DNA of 64,000 bases from Vulcaniibacterium gelatinicum. Its GTDB lineage: Bacteria; Pseudomonadota; Gammaproteobacteria; Xanthomonadales; Xanthomonadaceae. Shown here one piece after another: positions 1 through 13,681 of this stretch. Position 1 is the stretch's first letter; every line of letters starts with the position of its first letter. A program made the position numbers and the translations under genes. The notes beneath the pieces were generated by a model. The model made no database searches. It saw only the letters and a program-made list of their open reading frames with translations, and was not told the origin of the DNA. The DNA lies in NCBI RefSeq assembly GCF_008033445.1, contig NZ_VNKO01000009.1, positions 1 through 64,000 on the forward strand. Direction: 5' to 3'.

Positions 1-1
1 G

Positions 2-1048
2 GCTCCGGCGGCTCCCGCGGCACCCGCCGCGCCGGCACCGGTGGCGGCGCCGGCGCCGACGCCTCCGGCCGCGCCCGAGGCCGCCCCGCGCACGCCCCCG
101 ATCGTCTTCGGCGCCGAGGAGCTGCTCCCCGACCGCGTGCCCTATGCCAGCCCCGCGGTGCGCCTGTTCGCGCGCGAACTCGGCGTGGACCTGCACCAGG
201 TGCAGGGCAGCGCCCGCGGCGGCCGCATCACCAGGGAGGACGTGCAGCGCCACGTCAAGGCGGTGATGCAGGGCGCCGCCGCGGGCGCGCCGGCCGCGGC
301 CGGCGGCGGCCTGAATCTGCTGCCCTGGCCGAAGGTGGACTTCGCCCGGTTCGGCGAGATCGAGGTGCGCGAGCTCTCGCGCATCAAGAAGCTCTCCGGC
401 GCCAACCTCGCCCGCAACTGGGCGATGATCCCGCACGTCACCCAGCACGACGAGGCCGACATCACCGACCTCGAGGCGCTGCGCGTGCAGCTCAACAAGG
501 AGCACGAGAAGGCCGGCATCAAGCTGACCATGCTCGCGTTCCTGATGAAGGCCTGCGTCGCGGCGCTGAAGAAGTACCCCGAGTTCAACGCCTCGCTCGA
601 CGAGAGCGGCGAGAAGCTGGTGCTGAAGAAGTACTTCCACATCGGCTTCGCCGCCGACACCCCCAACGGCCTGGTGGTGCCGGTGGTGCGCGACGTGGAC
701 CGCAAGGGCGTGCTGCAGCTCGCGCAGGAGACCGCGGAACTGGCGGCCCGGGCGCGCGAGGGCAAGCTCGGCCCGGCCGACATGCAGGGCGGCTGCTTCT
801 CGATCAGCTCGCTCGGCGGCATCGGCGGCACCGCCTTCACCCCGATCGTCAATGCGCCGGAGGTGGCGATCCTGGGCGTGTCGAAGTCGGCGATGAAGCC
901 GGTGTGGGACGGCAAGCAGTTCGTGCCGCGGCTGGTGCTGCCGCTGTCGCTGTCCTACGACCACCGCGTGATCGACGGTGCCGCCGCCGCGCGCTTCACC
1001 ACCACCCTGGCGCAGCTGCTCGCGGACATGCGCCGCGTGCTGCTCTGA
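2..1048 (+). CDS. aceF: Dihydrolipoamide acetyltransferase (pyruvate dehydrogenase E2), 5' end missing
   Basis: This is the C-terminal part of the E2 core of pyruvate dehydrogenase, which transfers acetyl groups from lipoyl arms to CoA in the cytoplasm. The frame is open from the first bases, so the gene starts outside the window. An Ala/Pro-rich linker comes first, then a peripheral-subunit-binding domain (around [16 protein letters not shown]). The trimeric catalytic domain follows and ends with the acyltransferase motif DHRVIDG. The lipoyl domain(s) must lie upstream. lpdA starts 13 bases after the stop, as expected for an aceE-aceF-lpdA operon. The identification is secure; only the N-terminus is unseen. 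Confidence 0.96.
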   Translation, partial: APAAPAAPAAPAPVAAPAPTPPAAPEAAPRTPPIVFGAEELLPDRVPYASPAVRLFARELGVDLHQVQGSARGGRITREDVQRHVKAVMQGAAAGAPAAAGGGLNLLPWPKVDFARFGEIEVRELSRIKKLSGANLARNWAMIPHVTQHDEADITDLEALRVQLNKEHEKAGIKLTMLAFLMKACVAALKKYPEFNASLDESGEKLVLKKYFHIGFAADTPNGLVVPVVRDVDRKGVLQLAQETAELAARAREGKLGPADMQGGCFSISSLGGIGGTAFTPIVNAPEVAILGVSKSAMKPVWDGKQFVPRLVLPLSLSYDHRVIDGAAAARFTTTLAQLLADMRRVLL

Positions 1049-1061
1049 ACCGGAGGCCGGG

Positions 1062-2846
1062 ATGGCGACGATCGAAGTGAAGGTGCCCGACATCGGCGGC
1101 TACGCGCAGGTGCCGGTGATCGAGCTGCTGGTGAACGTCGGCGACCGCGTGCGCCAGGACCAGGGCCTGGTCACGCTCGAGTCGGACAAGGCCACGATGG
1201 AGGTGCCGTCCCCTGCCGCCGGCGTGGTCAAGGCGCTGCGGGTCAAGGTCGGCGACACGGTGAGCGAGGGCAGCGTGATCGCGGAGCTGGAAACCGAAGC
1301 CGCGGCCCCGGCCCCGGCGCCCGCGTCCGCCCCGGCCGCCGCGGCCGCACCCGTCGAGGCCACCCCCGCGCCCCCGTCCCGGGCGGAGGTGGGCACGCCG
1401 GCGCCGCAGCCGGCGGCGGCCTCCGGCCGCAAGCCCGACCTCGAGTGCCGCATGCTCGTGCTCGGCGCCGGTCCCGGCGGTTACACCGCCGCGTTCCGCG
1501 CCGCCGACCTCGGCCTGGACACGGTGCTGGTCGAGCGGTATCCGACCCTCGGCGGGGTCTGCCTCAACGTCGGCTGCATTCCGTCCAAGGCCTTGCTGCA
1601 TGCGGCCGCGGTGATCGACGAGGCGGCGCACGCCAAGGCCTACGGCATCGAGTTCGGCAAGCCCAAGGTCGCGCTCGACGCATTGCGCGCCTACAAGGAG
1701 AAGGTGGTCGGCCAGCTCACCAAGGGCCTGGCCGGGATGGCCCGGCAGCGCAAGGTGCGGGTGGTGCAGGGCGTCGGCCGCTTCGTCTCGCCGCACGAGC
1801 TGGAAGTGCAGGGCGAGGGCGGCACGCAGCTGATCCGCTTCGCGCAGTGCATCATCGCCGCCGGCTCGCAGCCGGTGAAGCTGCCCGGCTTCCCGTGGGA
1901 CGACCCGCGGGTGATGGATTCCACCGACGCGCTGGAACTGGCCGAGGTGCCGAAGCGGCTGCTGGTGGTGGGCGGCGGCATCATCGGCCTGGAGATGGCC
2001 ACCGTGTACCGCGCGCTCGGCAGCGAGGTGACCGTGGTCGAGCTGATGGACCAGCTCATGCCCGGCGCCGATCCGGACCTGGTCAAGCCGCTCGCCGACC
2101 GCCTGAAGAAGCAGGGCGTGGCGGTGCACCTGAAGACGAAGGTGGTCGAAGCGAAGGCGCAGAAGGCCGGCATCGCCTGCGCGTTCGAGGGCGCCAGCGT
2201 TCCCGAGGCGAAGCTGTTCGACCGCGTGCTGGTGTCGGTCGGTCGCGCGCCCAACGGCAACAGGCTCGACGCGCACAGGGCCGGCGTCACCGTCACCGAG
2301 CGCGGCTTCATCCCGGTGGACCGGCAGATGCGCACCAGCGTGCCGCACATCTTCGCCATCGGCGACCTGGTCGGGAATCCGATGCTGGCGCACAAGGCCA
2401 CCCACGAGGGCAAGCTCGCGGCGGAAGTCGCGGCCGGCGAGAAGCGCGAGTGGATCGCGCGGGTGATCCCGTCGGTGGCCTACACCGATCCGGAGATCGC
2501 CTGGGTCGGCGTGACCGAAACCGAGGCGAAGGCGAAGGGCCTGAAGATCGGCGTCGGCAGGTTCCCGTGGGCGGCGAGCGGGCGCGCGATCGGCCTGGAC
2601 CGCACCGAGGGCTTCACCAAGCTGGTCTTCGACGAGGCCAGCCACCGCGTGATCGGCGGCGGCATCGTCGGCCCGCACGCCGGCGACCTGATCGCCGAGA
2701 TCGCGCTGGCGATCGAGATGGGGGCGGAAGCCGCCGACATCGGCCACACCATCCATCCGCACCCGACCCTGAGCGAGTCGGTCGGCATGGCCGCCGAGGC
2801 CTTCGAAGGCACCATCACCGACTTGTACCTGCCGAAGAAGGCCTGA
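1062..2846 (+). CDS. lpdA: Dihydrolipoamide dehydrogenase (E3) with N-terminal lipoyl domain
   Basis: E3 reoxidises dihydrolipoamide on E2 and passes electrons through FAD to NAD+. The 594-residue protein is about 120 residues longer than ordinary E3. The extra N-terminus is a lipoyl domain with its modifiable lysine at about residue 43 (SDKATMEV). It is joined by an Ala/Pro linker to the FAD/NAD enzyme. The FAD motif is LGAGPGGYTAAF, the redox cysteines are in CLNVGCIPSK, the NAD motif is VVGGGIIGLEMA, and the C-terminal active-site segment is HPHPTLSES. The ATG at 1062 follows a GGAGG-like site (ccggaggccggg). Lipoyl-E3 fusions are known in Neisseria and Xanthomonas. It follows aceF in the same operon. 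Confidence 0.97.
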   Translation: MATIEVKVPDIGGYAQVPVIELLVNVGDRVRQDQGLVTLESDKATMEVPSPAAGVVKALRVKVGDTVSEGSVIAELETEAAAPAPAPASAPAAAAAPVEATPAPPSRAEVGTPAPQPAAASGRKPDLECRMLVLGAGPGGYTAAFRAADLGLDTVLVERYPTLGGVCLNVGCIPSKALLHAAAVIDEAAHAKAYGIEFGKPKVALDALRAYKEKVVGQLTKGLAGMARQRKVRVVQGVGRFVSPHELEVQGEGGTQLIRFAQCIIAAGSQPVKLPGFPWDDPRVMDSTDALELAEVPKRLLVVGGGIIGLEMATVYRALGSEVTVVELMDQLMPGADPDLVKPLADRLKKQGVAVHLKTKVVEAKAQKAGIACAFEGASVPEAKLFDRVLVSVGRAPNGNRLDAHRAGVTVTERGFIPVDRQMRTSVPHIFAIGDLVGNPMLAHKATHEGKLAAEVAAGEKREWIARVIPSVAYTDPEIAWVGVTETEAKAKGLKIGVGRFPWAASGRAIGLDRTEGFTKLVFDEASHRVIGGGIVGPHAGDLIAEIALAIEMGAEAADIGHTIHPHPTLSESVGMAAEAFEGTITDLYLPKKA

Positions 2847-3081
2847 CGGCCCGCCACGAAGACGAAGCCCCGGCGCGCGCGCCGGGGCTTGCGACCTGCA
2901 GCGACGAGGACGACGGAACGACTGCAGGCTCCGCCACAGACCCGCGCCGCGCGCGGAAGTTCCGGGCCGGGCGGGGAGTCCGCCGCGGCCGCGAGGCCTG
3001 CTCATTCACCGCAGCCGGTTGTTCGTCCGGCTCCGATAGCCCGCGACTATGAGCGGCGGCTTCCGCCGGGACCTTCCGCGG
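2847..3081. other. Intergenic region between lpdA and the atp operon
   Basis: I see no gene here. Just after lpdA lies a GC-only hairpin (separate entry), and the far end merges with the atp promoter (separate entry). The rest is GC-rich sequence with no supported ORF on either strand; the apparent ORFs are short and Arg/Pro-rich. Confidence 0.6.
2865..2890 (+). terminator. Hairpin after lpdA, possible terminator
   Basis: A strong GC inverted repeat, aagccccgg-cgcgcgcg-ccggggctt, begins 18 bases after the lpdA stop. It lacks a T-run, so it may be a 3' stabilising stem or a factor-assisted terminator rather than a classical intrinsic one. Confidence 0.5.
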
Positions 3082-3111
3082 TTGCCGGCGAAAAAGCGCG
3101 ACTGCTATACT
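3082..3111 (+). promoter_or_regulatory. Sigma-70-type promoter of the atp operon
   Basis: TTGCCG at 3082-3087, an 18-base spacer and TATACT at 3106-3111 preceded by TGC form a good extended -10 promoter. Transcription should begin near 3118. That leaves a leader of about 75 bases before the GTG chosen for atpI and makes the TTG at 3134 an unlikely start. Confidence 0.65.
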
Positions 3112-3193
3112 TTTCCGGCTTCGCGGGGCGGTTTTGATCGTCGGGTCGGGTCGGGTCGCTCCAAACCCTCTGCCAACCCTTCCGGATACGCGC

Positions 3194-4723
<1,530 letters not shown>

Positions 4724-4770
4724 TCGCGGCACCAGCCGGTGCGCGGGCCGCCGGGTCCGCGCCGGAACCG

Positions 4771-4796
4771 GGCGCCGCGGCCGCCGCCGCGGCGCC
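4771..4796 (+). repeat. Perfect GC hairpin in the atpE-atpF spacer
   Basis: GGCGCCGCGG (4771-4780) and CCGCGGCGCC (4787-4796) are perfect 10-base inverted arms around a six-base loop. The hairpin lies 22 bases before atpF. No T-run follows, so it is unlikely to be a full terminator. It could shield the atpE message from decay or lower atpF output relative to the abundant c subunit. Confidence 0.6.
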
Positions 4797-4817
4797 GCTC
4801 GATTCGCAGGGCACGAC

Positions 4818-5288
4818 ATGAATCCGAATATCACCTTGCTGGGCCAGATGATCTCGTTCGCGATCCTCATCTGGTTCACCGTCAAGTTCATCTGGCCGCC
4901 GCTGATGCGCGCGATCGAGGAACGGCAGCAGAAGATCGCCGAGGGCCTCGCCGCCGCCGACCGCAGCCAGAAGGACCTGGCGCAGGCGCAGGAGAAGGTC
5001 AACGAGGCGCTGCGCGAGGCGCGGATGAAGGCCAACGAGATCATCGAGCAGGCCCACCAGCGCGCCAACCAGATCATCGACCAGGCCCGCAACGACGCCA
5101 TCGCCGAGGCCGCGCGCCAGCGCGCGCTGGCCGAGGCCGAGATCCAGGCCGCGGCCAACCGCGCCAAGGAGGAGCTGCGCCGCCAGGTCGCGCTGCTCGC
5201 GGTCACCGGCGCGGAGAAGCTGCTGCGGCGCGAGATCGACGCCAACGCCCACAAGGCGTTGATCGACGAGCTGGCGGAACAGCTCTGA
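4818..5288 (+). CDS. atpF: ATP synthase F0 subunit b
   Basis: Subunit b is the peripheral stalk that holds F1 still against the rotor. The 156-residue product has one N-terminal membrane helix ([20 protein letters not shown]) followed by a long charged, Ala/Glu-rich helix that dimerises. The length equals that of the E. coli protein. atpH begins 10 bases downstream. Confidence 0.97.
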   Translation: MNPNITLLGQMISFAILIWFTVKFIWPPLMRAIEERQQKIAEGLAAADRSQKDLAQAQEKVNEALREARMKANEIIEQAHQRANQIIDQARNDAIAEAARQRALAEAEIQAAANRAKEELRRQVALLAVTGAEKLLRREIDANAHKALIDELAEQL

Positions 5289-5298
5289 GGACCGCGCG

Positions 5299-5826
5299 AT
5301 GAGCCAGGCCCTGACCCTCGCCCGTCCCTACGCCCGCGCCGCGTTCGCGCTCGCGCGCGAGGCCGGCGCCCTGCCGGCGTGGTCGCAGGCGCTGACCTTC
5401 GCCGCGCGCGTGGCCGCCGAGCCGCAGGTCGCCGCGCTGCTCGGCCACCCGGCCCTGCGCGTGGAGGATGCGGTCGAGCTGCTCGCGCCGGAAGGCGCCG
5501 ACGAGCGCGTGCGCCGCTTCCTCGCCCTGCTCGCCGAGAACAAGCGCCTGGCGCTGCTGCCGGAGATCGCGGACCTGTTCGAGGCGCTGCGCCTGGAGGC
5601 CGAGCGCGTGGTCAAGGCCCGGGTCACCGCCGCCGCCCCGCTCGGCCCGGCCGAGATCGAGAAGATCAAGGCCGCGCTGCGCCGCCGCTTCGGTCGCGAG
5701 ATCGAGGTCGAGACCGCGCAGGATCCGAGCCTGATCGGCGGCGCGGTGATCGACGCCGGCGACGTGGTGATCGACGGCTCGCTGCGCAGCAAGCTCGAGC
5801 GCCTGCAGACGGTGCTCGCCAGTTGA
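5299..5826 (+). CDS. atpH: ATP synthase F1 subunit delta
   Basis: Delta links the b stalk to the top of the alpha3-beta3 head. The 175-residue protein begins with [14 protein letters not shown], the usual N-terminal helix. It ends with the conserved segment [21 protein letters not shown]. The start follows gaggaccgcg. It belongs to the atp operon between atpF and atpA. Confidence 0.97.
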   Translation: MSQALTLARPYARAAFALAREAGALPAWSQALTFAARVAAEPQVAALLGHPALRVEDAVELLAPEGADERVRRFLALLAENKRLALLPEIADLFEALRLEAERVVKARVTAAAPLGPAEIEKIKAALRRRFGREIEVETAQDPSLIGGAVIDAGDVVIDGSLRSKLERLQTVLAS

Positions 5827-5839
5827 TGTGAATTCGTGG

Positions 5840-5890
5840 GGCGGGCCCGCGGCCCGCCGAACGTGAACCGACGGCGGGTCGAGACCCGCC
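5840..5890 (+). repeat. Paired palindromes in the atpH-atpA spacer
   Basis: Two perfect stems sit in tandem. GGCGGGCC/GGCCCGCC spans 5840-5858 with a three-base loop. GGCGGGTC/GACCCGCC spans 5873-5890 with a two-base loop. The second is flanked by a ctac tail like interspersed intergenic repeats seen in this bacterial family. Closely related paired palindromes recur before atpG. Confidence 0.65.
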
Positions 5891-5905
5891 CTACAGGAAA
5901 CGAAG

Positions 5906-7456
<1,551 letters not shown>

Positions 7457-7463
7457 GGCCGCA

Positions 7464-7511
7464 GGGTGGGCTCCGGCCCACCCCGCGCGCGACGGCGGGC
7501 CGCGGCCCGCC
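7464..7511 (+). repeat. Paired palindromes in the atpA-atpG spacer
   Basis: GGGTGGGC/GCCCACCC (7464-7483, four-base loop) and GGCGGGC/GCCCGCC (7494-7511, four-base loop) are perfect stems. Their style (gggtgggc...gcccacc, then cggcgggc...gcccgccccac) matches the pair before atpA. This suggests a dispersed repeat family rather than chance. Confidence 0.65.
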
Positions 7512-7538
7512 CCACGACGAACCGAAAGCGAGCGACCC

Positions 7539-8402
7539 ATGGCAGGCGGACGCGAAATCAAGACGAAGATCAAGAGCGTGCAGAACACCCGCAAGGTGAC
7601 GCGCGCGCTCGAGATGGTCTCGGCCTCCAAGATCCGCAAGGCGCAGGACCGGATGAAGGCCTCGCGCCCCTACGCGCGCGCGATGAAGCAGGTGATCGGC
7701 CACCTCGCCCAGGCCAATCCCGAGTACCGGCACCCCTACCTGGTGCAGCGCGCCGAGGTCCGGCGCGTCGGCTACATCATCGTCTCCTCCGACCGCGGCC
7801 TGGCCGGCGGCCTGAACAACAACCTGTTCCGCAAGCTGCTGGTCGAGCTGCGCCAGTGGCAGGAGCAGGGCGTGGAGGCCGAGGTGGTCACCATCGGCCA
7901 GAAGGCCTCGGTGTTCTTCCGCCGGGTCAAGGTCAACATGCTGGCCTCGGTCACCCACCTCGGCGACGTGCCGCACCTGGAGCAGCTGGTGGGCGTGATC
8001 AAGGTCATGCTCGACGCCTACAGCGCCGGCAAGGTGGACAAGGTGTTCCTGGTGTACAACGACTTCGTCAACACCATGACCCAGCGCGCCACCTTCGACC
8101 AGCTGCTGCCGCTGCCGCCGGCCGAGGCCCAGGTCGCGCGCCACGACTGGGACTACCTGTACGAGCCGGACGCGCAGACCGTGCTCGACCACGTGCTCAG
8201 GCGCTACGTCGAGTCGCTGGTGTACCAGGCGGTGCTGGAGAACGTGGCCTCCGAGCACGCCGCGCGCATGGTGGCGATGAAGGCGGCCAGCGACAACGCC
8301 ACCAAGCTGATCGACACGCTCAACCTGATCTACAACAAGGCGCGGCAGGCGGCGATCACCCAGGAGATCTCCGAGATCGTCGGCGGCGCCGCCGCGGTGT
8401 AA
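7539..8402 (+). CDS. atpG: ATP synthase F1 subunit gamma
   Basis: Gamma is the central rotor shaft of F1. The 287-residue protein opens with the diagnostic [19 protein letters not shown] and closes with [20 protein letters not shown], the C-terminal helix that threads the alpha3-beta3 head. Length agrees with the family. atpD follows after about 100 bases that contain another hairpin. Confidence 0.98.
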   Translation: MAGGREIKTKIKSVQNTRKVTRALEMVSASKIRKAQDRMKASRPYARAMKQVIGHLAQANPEYRHPYLVQRAEVRRVGYIIVSSDRGLAGGLNNNLFRKLLVELRQWQEQGVEAEVVTIGQKASVFFRRVKVNMLASVTHLGDVPHLEQLVGVIKVMLDAYSAGKVDKVFLVYNDFVNTMTQRATFDQLLPLPPAEAQVARHDWDYLYEPDAQTVLDHVLRRYVESLVYQAVLENVASEHAARMVAMKAASDNATKLIDTLNLIYNKARQAAITQEISEIVGGAAAV

Positions 8403-9929
<1,527 letters not shown>

Positions 9930-9937
9930 TGAAGCTT

Positions 9938-9961
9938 CCCTCTCCCGCCAGTGGGAGAGGG
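9938..9961 (+). repeat. Hairpin in the atpD-atpC spacer
   Basis: CCCTCTCCC (9938-9946) and GGGAGAGGG (9953-9961) are perfect nine-base arms with a six-base loop. The form ccctctcccgc...gggagaggg is a common intergenic palindrome in Xanthomonadaceae. It sits within 23 bases of the atpC start and could lower epsilon translation. Confidence 0.6.
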
Positions 9962-9983
9962 GGAAACGGAAGAGAAGCGACCC

Positions 9984-10409
9984 ATGAGCAGCACCATCCG
10001 TTGCGACATCGTCAGCGCCGAGGCCGAGATCTTCCACGGCGAGGCCGAGCTGGTGGTCGCCACCGGCGAGCTGGGCGAGCTCGGCATCGCGCCCAAGCAC
10101 GCGCCGCTGATCACCCGGCTCAAGCCGGGCAAGGTCGTGGTCACCCTGCCGGGCGGCGAGAAGCTCGACTTCGCCATCTCCGGCGGCATCCTCGAGGTGC
10201 AGCCGACGGTGGTGACCGTGCTCGCCGACACCGCGGTCCGCGCCGAGGACATTGACGAGGCCGCGGTGCGCGCCGCCAAGGAGGAGGCCGAGCGCATCCT
10301 GGCCCGCCGTGGCGAGCCGATGGAGATCGCCGAGGCCCAGGCCAAGCTGGCCGAGGTCACCGCGCAGCTGCAGGCGCTCGAGCGCCTGCGCAAGACCCTC
10401 AAGCACTGA
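9984..10409 (+). CDS. atpC: ATP synthase F1 subunit epsilon
   Basis: Epsilon is the rotor subunit that can inhibit ATP hydrolysis. The 141-residue protein has the N-terminal beta sandwich ([29 protein letters not shown]) and the C-terminal two-helix region. The ATG at 9984 follows agagaagcgacc; the open frame from 9951 is just spacer. It is the last gene of the operon, with a hairpin after it. Confidence 0.97.
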   Translation: MSSTIRCDIVSAEAEIFHGEAELVVATGELGELGIAPKHAPLITRLKPGKVVVTLPGGEKLDFAISGGILEVQPTVVTVLADTAVRAEDIDEAAVRAAKEEAERILARRGEPMEIAEAQAKLAEVTAQLQALERLRKTLKH

Positions 10410-10437
10410 GCGCCGGCGCCCGCGCCGCACCTTGGAG

Positions 10438-10460
10438 ACGCCGGCCCCGTGCCGGCGTTT
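10438..10460 (+). terminator. Terminator at the end of the atp operon
   Basis: acgccggc-cccgt-gccggcgt is an eight-base perfect stem followed by ttccgttt, a weak T-rich tail. It lies 29 bases past atpC and just before the opposing GtrA-like gene. Confidence 0.65.
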
Positions 10461-10487
10461 CCGTTTCCTGCGGGCGTGCGCGCGGCG

Positions 10488-10871
10488 TCAGCGGCGGTAC
10501 ACCCAGTGCCGCGAGAGCAGGAAGCCGCACAGGCCGAGCAGCAGCTCCACGCCGGGCTTGGCCAGCCAGGCCCACTTCAGCCCGAACCAGTCGTCGATGC
10601 CGGCCATCGCCCAGGTGCTGATCGTGGTCGCCGTCAGCCACATCAGCGCGAAGCGCGCGAACTGCACCCGGCCGAGCGTGGTGTGCTCGCCGGCGAAGGT
10701 GATCGCGCCGTTGAGCCAGTAGCCCAGCGCCGCGCCGCTGATCCGGCCGGCGACGTTGGCCGGCTCCACCGGCATCCCGGCATGGCTCAGGCCGACCATC
10801 ACCGCCCAGTCCACCAGCCACTGCACCAGGCCGATGGCGAGGTAGTGGCGGCCTTGCCGGATGAGGCTCAT
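10488..10871 (-). CDS. GtrA-like membrane protein
   Basis: A 127-residue protein with four predicted membrane helices and the GtrA-family pattern (QWLVDWAVMVGL, GRISGAALGYWLNGAITF, ending LLSRHWVYRR). GtrA-like proteins are thought to help move lipid-linked sugars across the inner membrane for surface polysaccharide or teichoic-acid glycosylation; the substrate here is unknown. I start at MSLIRQGRHY (10871) because the longer frame adds a Cys/Arg-rich stretch without family character. It stands alone, convergent with atpC and divergent from glmU. Confidence 0.8.
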   Translation of the reverse strand: MSLIRQGRHYLAIGLVQWLVDWAVMVGLSHAGMPVEPANVAGRISGAALGYWLNGAITFAGEHTTLGRVQFARFALMWLTATTISTWAMAGIDDWFGLKWAWLAKPGVELLLGLCGFLLSRHWVYRR

Positions 10872-10950
10872 GGATTCCGGTTCCCTGGCTGTGCTGCATG
10901 GACGGCGCCCGCCGCTGGCGGACACGGCGCATGCTAGCAACCGCGCTGGC

Positions 10951-10956
10951 TAGAAT
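10951..10956 (+). promoter_or_regulatory. -10 element for glmU
   Basis: TAGAAT in the context ggcTAGAATgcg lies 36 bases before the glmU ATG. No convincing -35 is visible. The same gCTAGAnTnCG form recurs before several other genes in the window. Confidence 0.5.
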
Positions 10957-10986
10957 GCGCCGGTTGCCGCGATTCCGGAGTGCGCC

Positions 10987-12360
10987 ATGCCCGCCCCCCT
11001 GCACGTCGTGATCCTCGCCGCCGGCGAGGGCAAACGCATGAAGTCGGCGCTGCCGAAGGTGCTGCAGCCGCTCGCCGGGCGGCCGATGCTCGCGCACGTG
11101 ATCGCGACCGCGCGCGCGCTGCAGCCGGCGGCGATCCACGTGGTGTACGGGCATGGCGGCGCGCAGGTGCGCGCGGCGTTCGCCGGCCAGGACGATCTGC
11201 GCTGGGTCGAGCAGGCGCAGCAGCTCGGCACCGGGCATGCGGTGCAGCAGGCGCTGCCGGACGTGCCCGACGGCGCGGTGGTGCTGGTGCTGTACGGCGA
11301 CGTGCCGCTGCTCACCGCGGCGACGCTGCGCCGGCTGCTCGACGCGCCGGGCCGGCTGGCGGTGCTGGCGGCCGAGCTCGACGACCCGACCGGCTATGGC
11401 CGGATCGTGCGCGACGACGAAGGGCGCGTGGCCGCGATCGTCGAGCACAAGGACGCCGACGCGATGCAGCGCCGCATCCGCGAGGTCAACACCGGCGTGA
11501 TCGCGGCCGAGGCCACCGCGCTCAAGCGCTGGCTTGCGGGCGTGTCGAACGACAATGCGCAGGGCGAGTACTACCTCACCGACGTGTTCGCGCTGGCCGC
11601 GGCCGAATTCAGCGCCGCCGAGATCGTGGCGGTGGCCGATCCGCTGGAGACCGAGGGCGCGAACGACCCCTGGCAGCTGGCGCGGCTCGAACGCGCCTAC
11701 CAGCGGCGGCAGGCGCAGGCGCTGTGCGCGCAGGGCGTGCGCCTGGCCGATCCGGCGCGGCTGGACGTGCGCGGCGAGGTGAGCGCGGGGCGCGACGTCG
11801 AGATCGACGTGGACGTGATCCTGGAAGGGCGGGTCGAGCTCGCCGACGGCGTGCGCATCGGCCCGTTCTGCCGCCTGCGCGACGTCGTCCTCGGCCCCGG
11901 CACCGAGGTGCGCGCGCACTGCGACCTCGACGGCGTCCGGGTCGAGGGCGCGGCCACGATCGGCCCGTTCGCGCGCCTGCGCCCGGGTACGGTGCTGGCC
12001 GACGGTGTGCACATCGGCAACTTCGTCGAGACCAAGAACGCGCGGCTCGGGGTGGGCAGCAAGGCCAACCACCTGAGCTACCTGGGCGATGCCGAGATCG
12101 GCGCCACGGTCAACATCGGCGCCGGCACCATCACCTGCAACTACGACGGCGCCAACAAGTGGACGACGACGATCGGCGACGGCGCCTTCATCGGTTCCAA
12201 CAGCGCGCTGGTGGCGCCGGTGACGATCGGCGCGGGCGCGACCGTGGCCGCGGGCTCGGTGATCACCCGCGAAGCGCCGGCCGGCAAGCTCAGCGTGGCG
12301 CGTGCGCGGCAGACGGTGATCGAGGGCTGGCGGCGGCCGGAGAAGAAGCCGAAGGGCTGA
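10987..12360 (+). CDS. glmU: Bifunctional GlcNAc-1-P uridyltransferase / GlcN-1-P acetyltransferase
   Basis: GlmU makes UDP-GlcNAc for peptidoglycan and LPS: it acetylates glucosamine-1-P, then uridylates it. The 457-residue protein has the N-terminal nucleotidyltransferase motif [18 protein letters not shown]. The C-terminal left-handed beta helix contains the acetyltransferase signatures ENTKNARLG-like ([19 protein letters not shown]) and [17 protein letters not shown]. glmS, which makes its precursor, is in the same window but about 8 kb away. The gene abuts the opposing histidine kinase gene with four bases between stops. Confidence 0.98.
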   Translation: MPAPLHVVILAAGEGKRMKSALPKVLQPLAGRPMLAHVIATARALQPAAIHVVYGHGGAQVRAAFAGQDDLRWVEQAQQLGTGHAVQQALPDVPDGAVVLVLYGDVPLLTAATLRRLLDAPGRLAVLAAELDDPTGYGRIVRDDEGRVAAIVEHKDADAMQRRIREVNTGVIAAEATALKRWLAGVSNDNAQGEYYLTDVFALAAAEFSAAEIVAVADPLETEGANDPWQLARLERAYQRRQAQALCAQGVRLADPARLDVRGEVSAGRDVEIDVDVILEGRVELADGVRIGPFCRLRDVVLGPGTEVRAHCDLDGVRVEGAATIGPFARLRPGTVLADGVHIGNFVETKNARLGVGSKANHLSYLGDAEIGATVNIGAGTITCNYDGANKWTTTIGDGAFIGSNSALVAPVTIGAGATVAAGSVITREAPAGKLSVARARQTVIEGWRRPEKKPKG

Positions 12361-12364
12361 CGCC

Positions 12365-13678
12365 TCAGGCGGGCAGGGTCAGGCTCACGCACAGCCCGCC
12401 GCCGTCGCGGTTGAGCAGGGCGATGCGGCCGCCGTGGGCCTCGGTGATCTCGCGCGCCAGGGCCAGGCCGAGGCCGGTGCCGTGGCGCTTGGTCGAGTAG
12501 AACGGCAGCAGCGCGTTGGCGAGCACGGCCTCGTTCATGCCGCTGCCGCGGTCGAGCACGTCCACCCGCCAGGCCTCCGGCAGGCGCCGCAGCGCCAGCG
12601 TCACCTGCTCCGGCGACGAACCGGATTCGTGCGCGTTCTTGAGCAGGTTGAGCAGGCACTGCTCGACCTGGGCGGCGTCGAAGCGGGCCACGCCGGGCTC
12701 GGCCGGGCCGTCGTAGGCGAACGGCACCTGGGTGCGCAGCTGGGCCAGGAAGCGCGACCAGTCCACCGGCTCCAGCCGCGGCGCCGGCAGCTTGGCGAAA
12801 CGCGCGTAGTCGCGGATGAAGCCCTCGAGATGGCGCGCGCGTTCCTCGATCGTCGCCAGCGCGTTCGGCAGCCGCTCGTGCTGGCCGCGGCGCAGCAGCT
12901 CGGCGCCGGAATGGGCGAGCGAGGCGATCGGCGCCAGCGAGTTGTTGAGCTCGTGGCTGATCACCCGGATCACCTTCTTCCAGGTCTGCACTTCCTGCCG
13001 GCGCAGCTCGGCGGTGAGCTGGCGCAGCAGGACCAGCTCGTGCGGGCGGCCGTTGAGGCGGAAGCCGCGCCGGGCGAGGTGGTAGATGTCCTCGTTGTCC
13101 TCGTCGCCGACGCTGAACATGCCGTCGCCGCCGCGCGCCATCGCCTCGCGCAGCGCCTCGGGCGCGTGCGCGAGCAGGTCGTCGAACGCGCGCCCTTCCA
13201 GGCGCCGGCCCTCGCCCAGCAGTTTGCGCGCGGCGAGGTTGGCGTACACGATGCGGCGGTGCGGATCGAGCAGCAGCATCGCCACCGGGGTGTGCTGCAC
13301 CATGGTGTCGAGCAGCAGTTCGCGCTGCACCAGCGCCAGGCGCTGCTCGCGCAGGGCGTCGCCGAGCGCGTTGTGCGCGGCGACCAGTTCGCCGAGTTCG
13401 TCGCGGGTCTCCCACGACAGGCCGAAGCCGAAGTCGCCGTCGCGGTAGCTGGTGACGGTGCCGGCCAGGGCGCGGAACAGGGCGCGCATCGGCGCGAATG
13501 CGCGCCGCACGTGCAGCAGCAGCGGCGGCAGCAGCAGCGCCGCGGCCAGCGGCGGAGCCAGCCAGGGTTGCGGCACCTGCGTGGCGAGCCAGGCCGCGAG
13601 CGCGGCGCCGGCGAGCAGGTACAGCGCAGCCAGGGCCGCGAAGCGCACGCTCAACGGCAGCCGCCGCCACGCGCGCAT
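12365..13678 (-). CDS. Histidine kinase of the ABC-export cassette
   Basis: A 437-residue membrane sensor kinase. Two adjacent hydrophobic segments (about residues 13-31 and 38-56) leave almost no periplasmic loop, so it probably senses within or at the membrane. A HAMP-like and a PAS-like region (around residues 115-170) follow. The phospho-acceptor H242 lies in VISHELNNSLAPI. The ATPase domain has N-box LNLLKNAHES, G1 DRGSGM and G2 GTGLGLALA. The LNNSL H-box is of the NtrB/NtrY kind, fitting its partner, the NtrC-type regulator, which ends four bases upstream. It is last in the seven-gene operon. Confidence 0.93.
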   Translation of the reverse strand: MRAWRRLPLSVRFAALAALYLLAGAALAAWLATQVPQPWLAPPLAAALLLPPLLLHVRRAFAPMRALFRALAGTVTSYRDGDFGFGLSWETRDELGELVAAHNALGDALREQRLALVQRELLLDTMVQHTPVAMLLLDPHRRIVYANLAARKLLGEGRRLEGRAFDDLLAHAPEALREAMARGGDGMFSVGDEDNEDIYHLARRGFRLNGRPHELVLLRQLTAELRRQEVQTWKKVIRVISHELNNSLAPIASLAHSGAELLRRGQHERLPNALATIEERARHLEGFIRDYARFAKLPAPRLEPVDWSRFLAQLRTQVPFAYDGPAEPGVARFDAAQVEQCLLNLLKNAHESGSSPEQVTLALRRLPEAWRVDVLDRGSGMNEAVLANALLPFYSTKRHGTGLGLALAREITEAHGGRIALLNRDGGGLCVSLTLPA

Positions 13679-13681
13679 CGC

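Noticed and set aside
3134-3193. TTG start for atpI, with a (tcggg)n run just after it that could suggest a repeat array
   Set aside because: The TTG lies about 16 bases from the predicted transcription start and the added residues are not AtpI-like. The run is only three or four short units, not a CRISPR or functional array.
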